NCBI GenBank assembly: GCA_946800325.1
Contig: OX326958.1
Coordinates: 14,536,992-14,600,991 of the forward strand
Length of the DNA: 64,000 nucleotides
From: Luzula sylvatica
Taxonomy: Eukaryota; Streptophyta; Magnoliopsida; Poales; Juncaceae
Reading direction: 5' to 3'
Both the position numbers and the translations under genes were made by a program. This document shows, piece by piece, positions 25,170 through 39,674 of the stretch. The notes beneath the pieces were generated by a model. It worked only from the letters and a program-made list of their open reading frames with translations, had not been told where the DNA came from and ran no database searches. The number at the start of each line of letters is the position of its first letter. Position 1 is the first letter of the stretch.

Positions 25170-28100
25170 GTTTGTTTTTCGATTCAAAACAATATGTTTA
25201 TGCCATGGGGAGTTCAAATAACGTATTTTGAGATCATTTGAATCGTATGTTTTACCACATAACATTTCACCACAATTTACAAACACGGAGACAGTTTGTT
25301 TTTCGATTCAAAACAATTTGTTTATGGTTTGGGGAGTTCAAATAACGTATTTCTAGATCATTTGAATCGTATCTTTTACCACATAACATTTCACCAAAAT
25401 TTACAAACACTAAGAAAGTTTGTTTTTCGATTCAAAACATTCTGTTTATGCTTTGGTGAGTTCAAATAACGTATTTTGAGATCATTTGAATCGTATCTTT
25501 TACCACATAACATTTCACCAAAATTTACAAACACTAAGAAAGTTTGGTTTTCGATTCAAAACAATCTGTTTATGCTTTGGGGAGTTGAAATAACGTATTT
25601 TGAGATCATTTGAATCGTATCTTTTACCACATAACATTTCACCAAAATTTACAAACACTAAGACAGTTTGTTTTTCGATTCAAAACAATTTGTTTATGCT
25701 TTAGGGAGTTCAAATAACGTATTTTTAGATCATTTGAATCGTAACTTTTACCACATAACATTTCACCAAAATTTACAAACACTAAGAAAGTTTGTTTTTC
25801 GATTCAAAACAATTTGTTTATGCTTTGGGGAGTTCAAATAACGTATTTTGAGAACTTTTGAATCGTATCTTTTTCTACATAACATTTCATCAAAATTTAC
25901 AAACACTAAGAAAGTTTGTTTTTCGATTCAAAACAATCTGTTTATGCTTTGGGGAGTTCAAATAACGTATTTTGAGATCATTTGAATCGTATCTTTTACC
26001 ACCTAACATTTCACCAAAATTTACAAACACTAAGAAAGTTTGTTTTTCGATTCAAAACAATTTGATTATGCTTTGGGGAGTTCAAATAACGTATTTTGAG
26101 ATCATTTGAATCGTATATTTTACTACATAACATTTCACCAAAATTTACACACACTAAGAAAGTTTGTTTTTCGATTCAAAACAATATGTTTATGCTTTAG
26201 GGAGTTCCAATAACGTATTTGTACATCATTTGAATCGTATCTTTTACCACATAACATTTCACCAAAATTAACAAACTCTAAGAAATTTTGTTTTTCGATT
26301 CAAAACAATCTGTTTATGCTTTGGTGAGTTCAAATAACGTATTTTGAGATCATTTGAATCGTATCTTTTACTACATAACATTTCACCAAAATTTACAAAC
26401 ACTAAGAAAGTTTGTTTTTCGATTCAAAACAATATGTTTATGCTTTAGGGAGTTCCAATAACGTATTTTTACATCATTTGAATCGTATCTTTTACCACAT
26501 AACATTTCACCAAAATTTACAAACACTAAGAAATTTTGTTTTTCGATTCAAAACAATCTGTTTATGCTTTGGGGAGTTCAAATAACATATTTTGAGATCA
26601 TTTGAATCGTATCTTTTACCACATAACATTTCACCAAAATTTACAAACACTAAGACAGTTTGTTTTTCGATTCAAAACAATTTGTTTATGCTTTGGGGAG
26701 TTCAAATAACGTATTTTTAGATCATTTGAATCGTATCTTTTACCACATAACATTTCACCAAAATTTACAAACACTAAAAAAGTTTGTTTTTCGATTCAAA
26801 ACAATTTGTTCATGCTTTGGGGAGTTCAAATAACGTATTTTGAGATCATTTGAATCGTATCTTTTACTACATAACATTTCACCAAAATTTACAAACACTA
26901 AGAAAGTTTGTTTTTCGATACAAAACAATCTGTTTATGCTTTGGGGAGTTCAAATAACGTATTTTGAGATCATTTGAATCGTATCTTTTACCACATAACA
27001 TTTCACCAAAATTTACAAACACTAAGAAAGTTTGTTTTTCAATTCAAAAAAATATGTTTATGCTTTGGGGAGTTCAAATAACGTATTTTGAGATCATTTG
27101 AATCGTATCTTTTACCACATAACATTTCACCAAAATTTACAAACACTAAGACAGTTTGTTTTTCGATTCAAAACAATTTGTTTATGCTTTGGGGAGTTCA
27201 AATAACGTATTTTTAGATCATTTGAATCGTATCTTTTACCACATAACATTTCACCAAAATTTACAAACACTAAGAAAGTTTGTTTTTCGATTCAAAACAA
27301 TTTGTTTATGCTTTGGGGAGTTTAAATAACGTATTTTGAGATCATTTGAATCGTATCTTTTTCTACATAACATTTCACCAAAATTTACAAACACTAAGAA
27401 AGTTTGTTTTTCGATTCAAAACAATCTGTTCATGATTTGGGGAGTTCAAATAATGTATTTTGAGATCATTTGAATCGTATCTTTTACCACATAACATTTC
27501 ACCAAAATTTGCAAACACTAAGAAAGTTTGTTTTTCGATTCAAAACAATCTGTTTATGCTTTGGGTAGTTCAAATAAAGTATTTTGAGATCATTTGAATC
27601 GTATCTTTCACCACATAACATTTCACCAAAATTTACAAACACTAAGAAATTTTGTTTTTCGATTCAAAACAATCTGTTTATGCTTTGGGGAGATCAAATA
27701 ACGTATTTTGAGATCATTTGAATCGTATCTTTTACCACATAACATTTCACCAAAATTTACAACCACTAAGACAGTTTGTTTTTCGATTCAAAACAATATG
27801 TTTATGCTTTGGGGAGTTCCAATAACGTATTTTGAGATCATTTGAATCGTATCTTTTACTACATAACATTTCACCAAAATTTACAAACACTAAGAAAGTT
27901 TGTTTTTCGATTCAAAACAATCTGTTCATGATTTGGGGAGTTCAAATAATGTATTTTGAGATCATTTGAATCGTATCTTTTACCACATAACATTTCACCA
28001 AAATTTACAAACACTAAGAAATTTTGTTTTTCGATTCAAAACAATCTGTTTATGCTTTGGGGAGTTCAAATAACGTATTTTGAGATCATTTGAATCGTAT

Positions 28101-28393
28101 CTTTTACCACATAACATTTCACCGAAATTTACAAACACTAAAAAAGTTTGTTTTTCGATTCAAAACAATCTGTTTATGCTATGGGGAGTTCAAATAACGT
28201 ATTTTGAAATCATTTGAATCGTATCTTTTACCACATAACATTTCACCACAATTTACAAACACTGAGACAGTTTGTTTTTCGATTCAAAACAATTTTTTTA
28301 TGCTTTGGGGAGTTCAAATAACGTATTTTGAGATCATTTGAATCGTATCTTTTACTACATAACATTTCACCAGAATTTACAAACACTAAGAAA
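25170..28393 (+). repeat. 26-monomer HOR, copy C2 (3224 bp)
   Basis: Repeats C1 in order at a spacing of exactly 3224 bp from 22566 onward (gagaactttt at 22626 and 25850). Family-specific variants recur, such as tttgattatgc, acacacac, tttgtacatc, aacatatt, ggagatc and aaccac. Differences seen include acggag in the second monomer-7-like unit (25283), acctaacatt in place of acctaatatt, and ttcatgc at 26808. The last monomer (28270) has actac and ccagaa where C1 has accac and ccaaaa, signalling the join to what follows. Confidence 0.88.
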
Positions 28394-29013
28394 GTTTGTT
28401 TTTCGATTCAAAACAATATGTTTATGCTTTGGGGAGTTCCAATAACGTATTTTGAGATCATTTGAATCGTATCTTTTACTACATAACATTTCACCAAAAT
28501 TTACAAACACTAAGAAAGTTTGTTTTTCGATTCAAAACAATCTGTTCATGATTTGGGGAGTTCAAATAATGTATTTTGAGATCATTTGAATCGTATCTTT
28601 TACCACATAACATTTCACCAAAATTTACAAACACTAAGAAATTTTGTTTTTCGATTCAAAACAATCTGTTTATGCTTTGGGGAGTTCAAATAACGTATTT
28701 TGAGATCATTTGAATCGTATCTTTTACCACATAACATTTCACCGAAATTTACAAACACTAAGAAAGTTTGTTTTTCGATTCAAAACAATCTGTTTATGCT
28801 ATGGGGAGTTCAAATAACGTATTTTGAGATCATTTGAATCGTATCTTTTACCACATAACATTTCACCACAATTTACAAACACTGAGACAGTTTGTTTTTC
28901 GATTCAAAACAATTTGTTTATGCTTTGGGGAGTTCAAATAACGTATTTTGAGATCATTTGAATCGTATCTTTTACTACATAACATTTCACCAAAATTTAC
29001 AAACACTAAGAAA
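27774..29013 (+). repeat. Tandem duplication of 5 monomers (2 x 620 bp)
   Basis: The series ttccaat, tcatgattt, aaattttg with ccgaaa, ctatgg with ccacaa, then a cag monomer occurs at 27774-28393 and again at 28394-29013. The copies differ at a few sites: the first has the cag boundary, aaccac's descendant context, gaaatc and attttttta, which the second lacks. The second copy then runs into a type-36-like monomer (29014) and a 123-bp monomer (29138). Confidence 0.85.
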
Positions 29014-29137
29014 GTTTGTTTTTCGATTCAAAACAATTTGTTTATGCTTTGGGGAGTTCAAATAACGTATTTTGAGATCATTTGAATCGTATCTTTTACT
29101 ACATAACATTTCACCAAAATTTACAAACACTAAGAAA

Positions 29138-29260
29138 GTTTGTTTTTCGATTCAAAACAATCTGTTTATGCTTTGGGGAGTTCAAATAATGTATTTTGAG
29201 ATCATTTGAATCGTATCTTTTACCACATAACATTTCACAAAATTTACAAACACTAAGGAA
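29138..29260 (+). repeat. Type-1 marker monomer (D1, first)
   Basis: Same missing c, with ctaaggaag at its end. The next monomer has ggggag and ctaag where the A and B copies have gggtag and ctgag, so the D lineage differs or was partly converted. Confidence 0.88.
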
Positions 29261-30004
29261 GTTTATTTTTCGATTCAAAACAATATGTTTATGCTTTGGG
29301 GAGTTCAAATAACGTATTTTGAGATCATTTGAATCGTATCTTTTACTACATAACCTTTCACCAAAATTTACAAACACTAAGAAAGTTTGTTTTTCGATTC
29401 AAAACAATCTGTTTCTGCTATGGGGAGTTCAAATAATGTATTTTGAGATCATTTGAATCGTATCTTTAACCACATAACATTTCACCAAAATTTACAAACA
29501 CTAAGAAAGTTTGTTTTTCGATTCAAGACAATCTGTTTATGCTTTGGGGAGTTCAAATAACGTATTTTGAGATCATTTGAATCGTATCTTTTACAACATA
29601 ACATTTCACCAAAATTTACAAACACTAAGAAAGTTTGATTTTCGATTCAAAACAATCTGTTTATGCTTTGGGGAGTTCAAATAACGTATTTTGAGATCAT
29701 TTGAATCGTATCTTTTACCACATAACATTTCACCAAAATTTACAAACACTAAGAAAGTTTATTTTTCGATTCAAAACAATCTGTTTATGCTTTGGGGAGT
29801 TCAAATAACTTATTTTGAGATCATTTGAATCGTATCTTTTACTACATGACATTTCACCAATATTTACAAACACTAAGAAAGTTTGTTTTTCGATTCAAAA
29901 CAATATGTTTATGCTTTGGGGAGTTCAAATAATGTATTTTGAGATCATTTGAATCGTATCTTTTACCACATAACATTTCACCAAAATTTACAAACACTAA
30001 GAAA

Positions 30005-31244
30005 GTTTGTTTTTCGATTCAAAACAATCTGTTTATGCCATGGGGAGTTCAAATAACGTATTTTGAGATCATTTGAATCGTATGTTTTACCACATAACAT
30101 TTCACCACAATTTACAAACACTGAGACAGTTTGTTTTTCGATTCAAAACAATTTGTTTATGGTTTGGGGAGTTCAAATAACGTATTTCTAGATCATTTGA
30201 ATCGTATCTTTTACCACATAACATTTCACCAAAATTTACAAACACTAAGAAAGTTTGTTTTTCGATTCAAAACATTCTGTTTATGCTTTGGTGAGTTCAA
30301 ATAACGTATTTTGAGATCATTTGAATCGTATCTTTTACCACATAACATTTCAACAAAATTTACAAACACTAAGAAAGTTTGGTTTTCGATTCAAAACAAT
30401 CTGTTTATGCTTTGGGGAGTTGAAATAACGTATTTTGAGATCATTTGAATCGTATCTTTTACCACATAACATTTCACCAAAATTTACAAACACTAAGACA
30501 GTTTGTTTTTCGATTCAAAACAATTTGTTTATGCTTTAGGGAGTTCAAATAACGTATTTTTAGATCATTTGAATCGTAACTTTTACCACATAACATTTCA
30601 CCAAAATTTACAAACACTAAGAAAGTTTGTTTTTCGATTCAAAACAATCTGTTTATGCCATGGGGAGTTCAAATAACGTATTTTGAGATCATTTGAATCG
30701 TATGTTTTACCACATAACATTTCACCACAATTTACAATCACTGAGACAGTTTGTTTTTCGATTCAAAACAATTTGTTTATGGTTTGGGGAGTTCAAATAA
30801 CGTATTTCTAGATCATTTGAATCGTATCTTTTACCACATAACATTTCACCAAAATTTACAAACACTAAGAAAGTTTGTTTTTCGATTCAAAACATTCTGT
30901 TTATGCTTTGGTGAGTTCAAATAACGTATTTTGAGATCATTTGAATCGTATCTTTTACCACATAACATTTCAACAAAATTTACAAACACTAAGAAAGTTT
31001 GGTTTTCGATTCAAAACAATCTGTTTATGCTTTGGGGAGTTGAAATAACGTATTTTGAGATCATTTGAATCGTATCTTTTACCACATAACATTTCACCAA
31101 AATTTACAAACACTAAGACAGTTTGTTTTTCGATTCAAAACAGTTTGTTTATGCTTTAGGGAGTTCAAATAACGTATTTTGAGATCATTTGAATCGTATC
31201 TTTTACTACATAACCTTTCACCAAAATTTACAAACACTAAGAAA
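30005..31244 (+). repeat. Tandem duplication of 5 monomers in D1 (2 x 620 bp)
   Basis: The module ccatgg, ggtttgg, acattctg, gttgaaat, ctttaggg appears at 30005-30624 and again at 30625-31244. Both copies share caacaaaa (30351, 30971), absent from older copies of the module, so the change preceded the duplication. The second copy ends in a hybrid monomer (31121) with a ctttaggg head and a cctttcacc tail. The same arrangement is inherited in D2 at 35955-37194. Confidence 0.88.
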
Positions 31245-33476
31245 GTTTGTTTTTCGATTCAAAACAATCTGTTTCTGCTATGGGGAGTTCAAATAATGTA
31301 TTTTGAGATCATTTGAATCGTATCTTTTACCACATAACATTTCACCAAAATTTACAAACACTAAGAAAGTTTGTTTTTCGATTCAAAACAATATGTTTAT
31401 GCTTTGGGGAGTTCAAATAACGTATTTTGAGATCATTTGAATCGTATCTTTTACAACATAACATTTCACCAAAATTTACAAACACTAAGAAAGTTTGATT
31501 TTCGATTCAAAACAATCTGTTTATGCTTTGGGGAGTTCAAATAACGTATTTTGAGATCATTTGAATCGTATCTTTTACCACATAACATTTCACCAAAATT
31601 TACAAACACTAAGAAAGTTTATTTTTCGATTCAAAACAATCTGTTTATGCTTTGGGGAGTTCAAATAACGTATTTTGAGATCATTTGAATCGTATCTTTT
31701 ACTACATAACATTTCACCAATATTTACAAACACTAAGAAAGTTTGTTTTTCGATTCAAAACAATATGTTTATGCTTTGGGGAGTTCAAATAATGTATTTT
31801 GAGATCATTTGAATCGTATCTTTTACCACATAACATTTCACCAAAATTTACAAACACTAAGAAAGTTTGTTTTTCGATTCAAAACAATCTGTTTATGCCA
31901 TGGGGAGTTCAAATAACGTATTTTGAGATCATTTGAATCGTATGTTTTACCACATAACATTTCACCACAATTTACAAACACTGAGACAGTTTGTTTTTCG
32001 ATTCAAAACAATTTGTTTATGGTTTGGGGAGTTCAAATAACGTATTTCTAGATCATTTGAATCGTATCTTTTACCACATAACATTTCACCAAAATTTACA
32101 AACACTATGAAAGTTTGTTTTTCGATTCAAAACAATCTGTTTATGCTTTGGGGAGTTCAAATAACGTATTTTGAGATCATTTGAATCGTATCTTTTACCA
32201 CATAACATTTCACCAAAATTTACAAACACTAAGAAAGTTTGTTTTTCGATTCAAAACAATTTGTTTATGCTTTGGGGAGTTCAAATAACGTATTTTGAGA
32301 TCATTTGAATCGTATATTTTACTACATAACATTTCACCAAAATTTACACACACTAAGAAAGTTTGTTTTTCGATTCAAAACAATATGTTTATGCTTTAGG
32401 GAGTTCCAATAACGTATTTGTACATCATTTGAATCGTATCTTTTACCACATAACATTTCACCAAAATTAACAAACACTAAGAAATTTTGTTTTTCGATTC
32501 AAAACAATCTGTTTATGCTTTGGGGAGTTCAAATAACGTATTTTGAGATCATTTGAATCGTATCTTTTACTACATAACATTTCACCAAAATTTACAAACA
32601 CTAAGAAAGTTTGTTTTTCGATTCAAAACAATATGTTTATGCTTTAGGGAGTTCCAATAACGTATTTTTACATCATTTGAATCGTATCTTTTACCACATA
32701 ACATTTCACCAAAATTTACAAACACTAAGAAATTTTGTTTTTCGATTCAAAACAATCTGTTTATGCTTTGGGGAGTTCAAATAACGTATTTGGAGATCAT
32801 TTGAATCGTATCTTTTACCACATAACATTTCACCAAAATTTACAAACACTAAGACAGTTTGTTTTTCGATTCAAAACAATTTGTTTATGCTTTGGGGAGT
32901 TCAAATAAAGTATTTTTAGATCATTTGAATCGTATCTTTTACCACATAACATTTCACCAAAATTTACAAACACTAAGACAGTTTGTTTTTCGATTCAAAA
33001 CAATTTGTTTTTGCTTTGGGGAGTTCAAATAACGTATTTTGAGATCATTTGAATCGTATCTTTTACCACATAACATTTCACCAAAATTTACAAACACTAA
33101 GAAATTTTGTTTTTCGATTCAAAACAATCTGTTTATGCTTTGGGGAGTTCAAATAACGTATTTTGAGATCATTTGAATCGTATCTTTTACCACATAACAT
33201 TTCACCAAAATTTACAAACACTAAGACAGTTTGTTTTTCGATTCAAAACAATTTGTTTATGCTTTGGGGAGTTCAAATAACGTATTTTTAGATCATTTGA
33301 ATCGTATCTTTTACCACATAACATTTCACCAAAATTTGCAAACACTAAGAAAGTTTGTTTTTCGATTCAAAACAATTTGTTTATGCTTTGGGGAGTTCAA
33401 ATAACGTATTTTGAGATCATTTGAATCGTATCTTTTACCACATAACATTTCACCAAAATTTGCAAACACTAAGAAA

Positions 33477-33599
33477 GTTTGTTTTTCGATTCAAAACAAT
33501 TTGTTTATGCTTTGGGGAGTTCAAATAACGTATTTTGAGATCATTTGAATCGTATCTTTTACCACATAACATTTCACAAAATTTACAAACACTAAGAAA
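33477..33599 (+). repeat. Type-1 marker monomer (D1, second)
   Basis: Same missing c, but the body has atttg and aacgtatt where other type-1 copies have atctg and aatgtatt: a hybrid whose tail alone is type 1. Confidence 0.85.
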
Positions 33600-35087
33600 G
33601 TTTATTTTTCGATTCAAAACAATATGTTTATGCTTTGGGGAGTTCAAATAACGTATTTTGAGATCATTTGAATCGTATCTTTTACTACATAACCTTTCAC
33701 CAAAATTTACAAACACTAAGAAAGTTTGTTTTTCGATTCAAAACAATCTGTTCATGATTTGGGGAGTTCAAATAATGTATTTTGAGATCATTTGAATCGT
33801 ATCTTTTACCACATAACATTTCACCAAAATTTACAAACACTAAGAAATTTTGTTTTTCGATTCAAAACAATCTGTTCATGATTTGGGGAGTTCAAATAAT
33901 GTATTTTGAGATCATTTGAATCGTATCTTTTACCACATAACATTTCACCAAAATTTACAAACACTAAGAAATTTTGTTTTTCGATTCAAAACAATCTGTT
34001 TATGCTTTGGGGAGTTCAAATAACGTATTTTGAGATCATTTGAATCGTATCTTTTACCACATAACATTTCACCGAAATTTACAAACACTAAAAAAGTTTG
34101 TTTTTCGATTCAAAACAATCTGTTTATGCTATGGGGAGTTCAAATAACGTATTTTGAAATCATTTGAATCGTATCTTTTACCACATAACATTTCACCACA
34201 ATTTACAAACACTGAGACAGTTTGTTTTTCGATTCAAAACAATTTTTTTATGCTTTGGGGAGTTCAAATAACGTATTTTGAGATCATTTGAATCGTATCT
34301 TTTACTACATAACATTTCACCAGAATTTACAAACACTAAGAAAGTTTGTTTTTCGATTCAAAACAATATGTTTATGCTTTGGGGAGTTCCAATAACGTAT
34401 TTTGAGATCATTTGAATCGTATCTTTTACTACATAACATTTCACCAAAATTTACAAACACTAAGAAAGTTTGTTTTTCGATTCAAAACAATCTGTTCATG
34501 ATTTGGGGAGTTCAAATAATGTATTTTGAGATCATTTGAATCGTATCTTTTACCACATAACATTTCACCAAAATTTACAAACACTAAGAAATTTTGTTTT
34601 TCGATTCAAAACAATCTGTTTATGCTTTGGGGAGTTCAAATAACGTATTTTGAGATCATTTGAATCGTATCTTTTACCACATAACATTTCACCGAAATTT
34701 ACAAACACTAAGAAAGTTTGTTTTTCGATTCAAAACAATCTGTTTATGCTATGGGGAGTTCAAATAACGTATTTTGAGATCATTTGAATCGTATCTTTTA
34801 CCACATAACATTTCACCACAATTTACAAACACTGAGACAGTTTGTTTTTCGATTCAAAACAATTTGTTTATGCTTTGGGGAGTTCAAATAACGTATTTTG
34901 AGATCATTTGAATCGTATCTTTTACTACATAACATTTCACCAAAATTTACAAACACTAAGAAAGTTTGTTTTTCGATTCAAAACAATTTGTTTATGCTTT
35001 GGGGAGTTCAAATAACGTATTTTGAGATCATTTGAATCGTATCTTTTACTACATAACATTTCACCAAAATTTACAAACACTAAGAAA

Positions 35088-35210
35088 GTTTGTTTTTCGA
35101 TTCAAAACAATCTGTTTATGCTTTGGGGAGTTCAAATAATGTATTTTGAGATCATTTGAATCGTATCTTTTACCACATAACATTTCACAAAATTTACAAA
35201 CACTAAGGAA
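35088..35210 (+). repeat. Type-1 marker monomer (D2, first)
   Basis: Copy of the 29138 monomer at offset 5950, including ctaaggaag. Confidence 0.88.
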
Positions 35211-35954
35211 GTTTATTTTTCGATTCAAAACAATATGTTTATGCTTTGGGGAGTTCAAATAACGTATTTTGAGATCATTTGAATCGTATCTTTTACTACA
35301 TAACCTTTCACCAAAATTTACAAACACTAAGAAAGTTTGTTTTTCGATTCAAAACAATCTGTTTCTGCTATGGGGAGTTCAAATAATGTATTTTGAGATC
35401 ATTTGAATCGTATCTTTAACCACATAACATTTCACCAAAATTTACAAACACTAAGAAAGTTTGTTTTTCGATTCAAGACAATCTGTTTATGCTTTGGGGA
35501 GTTCAAATAACGTATTTTGAGATCATTTGAATCGTATCTTTTACAACATAACATTTCACCAAAATTTACAAACACTAAGAAAGTTTGATTTTCGATTCAA
35601 AACAATCTGTTTATGCTTTGGGGAGTTCAAATAACGTATTTTGAGATCATTTGAATCGTATCTTTTACCACATAACATTTCACCAAAATTTACAAACACT
35701 AAGAAAGTTTATTTTTCGATTCAAAACAATCTGTTTATGCTTTGGGGAGTTCAAATAACTTATTTTGAGATCATTTGAATCGTATCTTTTACTACATGAC
35801 ATTTCACCAATATTTACAAACACTAAGAAAGTTTGTTTTTCGATTCAAAACAATATGTTTATGCTTTGGGGAGTTCAAATAATGTATTTTGAGATCATTT
35901 GAATCGTATCTTTTACCACATAACATTTCACCAAAATTTACAAACACTAAGAAA

Positions 35955-37194
35955 GTTTGTTTTTCGATTCAAAACAATCTGTTTATGCCATGGGGAGTTC
36001 AAATAACGTATTTTGAGATCATTTGAATCGTATGTTTTACCACATAACATTTCACCACAATTTACAAACACTGAGACAGTTTGTTTTTCGATTCAAAACA
36101 ATTTGTTTATGGTTTGGGGAGTTCAAATAACGTATTTCTAGATCATTTGAATCGTATCTTTTACCACATAACATTTCACCAAAATTTACAAACACTAAGA
36201 AAGTTTGTTTTTCGATTCAAAACATTCTGTTTATGCTTTGGTGAGTTCAAATAACGTATTTTGAGATCATTTGAATCGTATCTTTTACCACATAACATTT
36301 CAACAAAATTTACAAACACTAAGAAAGTTTGGTTTTCGATTCAAAACAATCTGTTTATGCTTTGGGGAGTTGAAATAACGTATTTTGAGATCATTTGAAT
36401 CGTATCTTTTACCACATAACATTTCACCAAAATTTACAAACACTAAGACAGTTTGTTTTTCGATTCAAAACAATTTGTTTATGCTTTAGGGAGTTCAAAT
36501 AACGTATTTTTAGATCATTTGAATCGTAACTTTTACCACATAACATTTCACCAAAATTTACAAACACTAAGAAAGTTTGTTTTTCGATTCAAAACAATCT
36601 GTTTATGCCATGGGGAGTTCAAATAACGTATTTTGAGATCATTTGAATCGTATGTTTTACCACATAACATTTCACCACAATTTACAATCACTGAGACAGT
36701 TTGTTTTTCGATTCAAAACAATTTGTTTATGGTTTGGGGAGTTCAAATAACGTATTTCTAGATCATTTGAATCGTATCTTTTACCACATAACATTTCACC
36801 AAAATTTACAAACACTAAGAAAGTTTGTTTTTCGATTCAAAACATTCTGTTTATGCTTTGGTGAGTTCAAATAACGTATTTTGAGATCATTTGAATCGTA
36901 TCTTTTACCACATAACATTTCAACAAAATTTACAAACACTAAGAAAGTTTGGTTTTCGATTCAAAACAATCTGTTTATGCTTTGGGGAGTTGAAATAACG
37001 TATTTTGAGATCATTTGAATCGTATCTTTTACCACATAACATTTCACCAAAATTTACAAACACTAAGACAGTTTGTTTTTCGATTCAAAACAGTTTGTTT
37101 ATGCTTTAGGGAGTTCAAATAACGTATTTTGAGATCATTTGAATCGTATCTTTTACTACATAACCTTTCACCAAAATTTACAAACACTAAGAAA
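35955..37194 (+). repeat. Same 5-monomer duplication in D2 (2 x 620 bp)
   Basis: Copies at 35955-36574 and 36575-37194 reproduce the D1 pair at an offset of 5950, including caacaaaa twice, acaatcac once (near 36683) and aaaacagtttg near 37088. Its presence in both D copies shows the 620-bp duplication happened before the 5950-bp one, giving a relative order of events. Confidence 0.88.
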
Positions 37195-39302
37195 GTTTGT
37201 TTTTCGATTCAAAACAATCTGTTTCTGCTATGGGGAGTTCAAATAATGTATTTTGAGATCATTTGAATCGTATCTTTTACCACATAACATTTCACCAAAA
37301 TTTACAAACACTAAGAAAGTTTGTTTTTCGATTCAAAACAATCTGTTTATGCTTTGGGGAGTTCAAATAACGTATTTTGAGATCATTTGAATCGTATCTT
37401 TTACAACATAACATTTCACCAAAATTTACAAACACTAAGAAAGTTTGATTTTCGATTCAAAACAATCTGTTTATGCTTTGGGGAGTTCAAATAACGTATT
37501 TTGAGATCATTTGAATCGTATCTTTTACCACATAACATTTCACCAAAATTTACAAACACTAAGAAAGTTTATTTTTCGATTCAAAACAATCTGTTTATGC
37601 TTTGGGGAGTTCAAATAACGTATTTTGAGATCATTTGAATCGTATCTTTTACTACATAACATTTCACCAATATTTACAAACACTAAGAAAGTTTGTTTTT
37701 CGATTCAAAACAATATGTTTATGCTTTGGGGAGTTCAAATAATGTATTTTGAGATCATTTGAATCGTATCTTTTACCACATAACATTTCACCAAAATTTA
37801 CAAACACTAAGAAAGTTTGTTTTTCGATTCAAAACAATCTGTTTATGCCATGGGGAGTTCAAATAACGTATTTTGAGATCATTTGAATCGTATGTTTTAC
37901 CACATAACATTTCACCACAATTTACAAACACTGAGACAGTTTGTTTTTCGATTCAAAACAATTTGTTTATGGTTTGGGGAGTTCAAATAACGTATTTCTA
38001 GATCATTTGAATCGTATCTTTTACCACATAACATTTCACCAAAATTTACAAACACTATGAAAGTTTGTTTTTCGATTCAAAACAATCTGTTTATGCTTTG
38101 GAGAGTTCAAATAACGTATTTTGAGATCATTTGAATCGTATCTTTTACCACATAACATTTCACCAAAATTTACAAACACTAAGAAAGTTTGTTTTTCGAT
38201 TCAAAACAATTTGTTTATGCTTTGGGGAGTTCAAATAACGTATTTTGAGATCATTTGAATCGTATATTTTACTACATAACATTTCACCAAAATTTACACA
38301 CACTAAGAAAGTTTGTTTTTCGATTCAAAACAATATGTTTATGCTTTAGGGAGTTCCAATAACGTATTTGTACATCATTTGAATCGTATCTTTTACCACA
38401 TAACATTTCACCAAAATTAACAAACACTAAGAAATTTTGTTTTTCGATTCAAAACAATCTGTTTATGCTTTGGGGAGTTCAAATAACGTATTTTGAGATC
38501 ATTTGAATCGTATCTTTTACTACATAACATTTCACCAAAATTTACAAACACTAAGAAAGTTTGTTTTTCGATTCAAAACAATATGTTTATGCTTTAGGGA
38601 GTTCCAATAACGTATTTTTACATCATTTGAATCGTATCTTTTACCACATAACATTTCACCAAAATTTACAAACACTAAGAAATTTTGTTTTTCGATTCAA
38701 AACAATCTGTTTATGCTTTGGGGAGTTCAAATAACGTATTTGGAGATCATTTGAATCGTATCTTTTACCACATAACATTTCACCAAAATTTACAAACACT
38801 AAGACAGTTTGTTTTTCGATTCAAAACAATTTGTTTATGCTTTGGGGAGTTCAAATAAAGTATTTTTAGATCATTTGAATCGTATCTTTTACCACATAAC
38901 ATTTCACCAAAATTTACAAACACTAAGACAGTTTGTTTTTCGATTCAAAACAATTTGTTTTTGCTTTGGGGAGTTCAAATAACGTATTTTGAGATCATTT
39001 GAATCGTATCTTTTACCACAAAACATTTCACCAAAATTTACAAACACTAAGAAATTTTGTTTTTCGATTCAAAACAATCTGTTTATGCTTTGGGGAGTTC
39101 AAATAACGTATTTTGAGATCATTTGAATCGTATCTTTTACCACATAACATTTCACCAAAATTTACAAACACTAAGACAGTTTGTTTTTCGATTCAAAACA
39201 ATTTGTTTATGCTTTGGGGAGTTCAAATAACGTATTTTTAGATCATTTGAATCGTATCTTTTACCACATAACATTTCACCAAAATTTGCAAACACTAAGA
39301 AA

Positions 39303-39427
39303 GTTTGTTTTTCGATTCAAAACAATTTGTTTATGCTTTGGGGAGTTCAAATAACGTATTTTGAGATCATTTGAATCGTATCTTTTACCACATAACATTT
39401 CACCAAAATTTGCAAACACTAAGTAAA
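39303..39427 (+). repeat. 125-bp monomer with a 1-bp insertion
   Basis: The boundary that reads ctaagaaag elsewhere reads ctaagtaaag at 39419-39428, a gain of one t. The D1 counterpart near 33471 lacks it, so the insertion is younger than the D1-D2 duplication, or it is a sequencing error. It also shortens a chance reading frame on the minus strand. Confidence 0.85.
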
Positions 39428-39550
39428 GTTTGTTTTTCGATTCAAAACAATTTGTTTATGCTTTGGGGAGTTCAAATAACGTATTTTGAGATCATTTGAA
39501 TCGTATCTTTTACCACATAACATTTCACAAAATTTACAAACACTAAGAAA
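39428..39550 (+). repeat. Type-1 marker monomer (D2, second)
   Basis: Copy of the 33477 monomer at offset 5951, just downstream of the 1-bp insertion. It is the last marker before a 15.5-kb stretch without one. Confidence 0.87.
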
Positions 39551-39674
39551 GTTTATTTTTCGATTCAAAACAATATGTTTATGCTTTGGGGAGTTCAAAT
39601 AACGTATTTTGAGATCATTTGAATCGTATCTTTTACTACATAACCTTTCACCAAAATTTACAAACACTAAGAAA

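Larger units (their letters stand above)
27898..33847 (+). repeat. 48-monomer HOR, copy D1 (5950 bp)
   Basis: Forty-eight monomers, two of them 123 bp (29138, 33477), which gives 48 x 124 minus 2. Landmarks include ctaaaaaag with gaaatc (28146), attttttta (28270), ctaaggaag (near 29258), ctttaacc (near 29465), attcaagaca (29521), aacttatt (near 29808), catgacattt (near 29846), caacaaaa (30351 and 30971), acaatcac (near 30733), actatgaaag (near 32105), tttggag (near 32791), aaagtattttt (near 32908) and gtttttgc (near 33008). All recur 5950 bases later. Confidence 0.92.
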
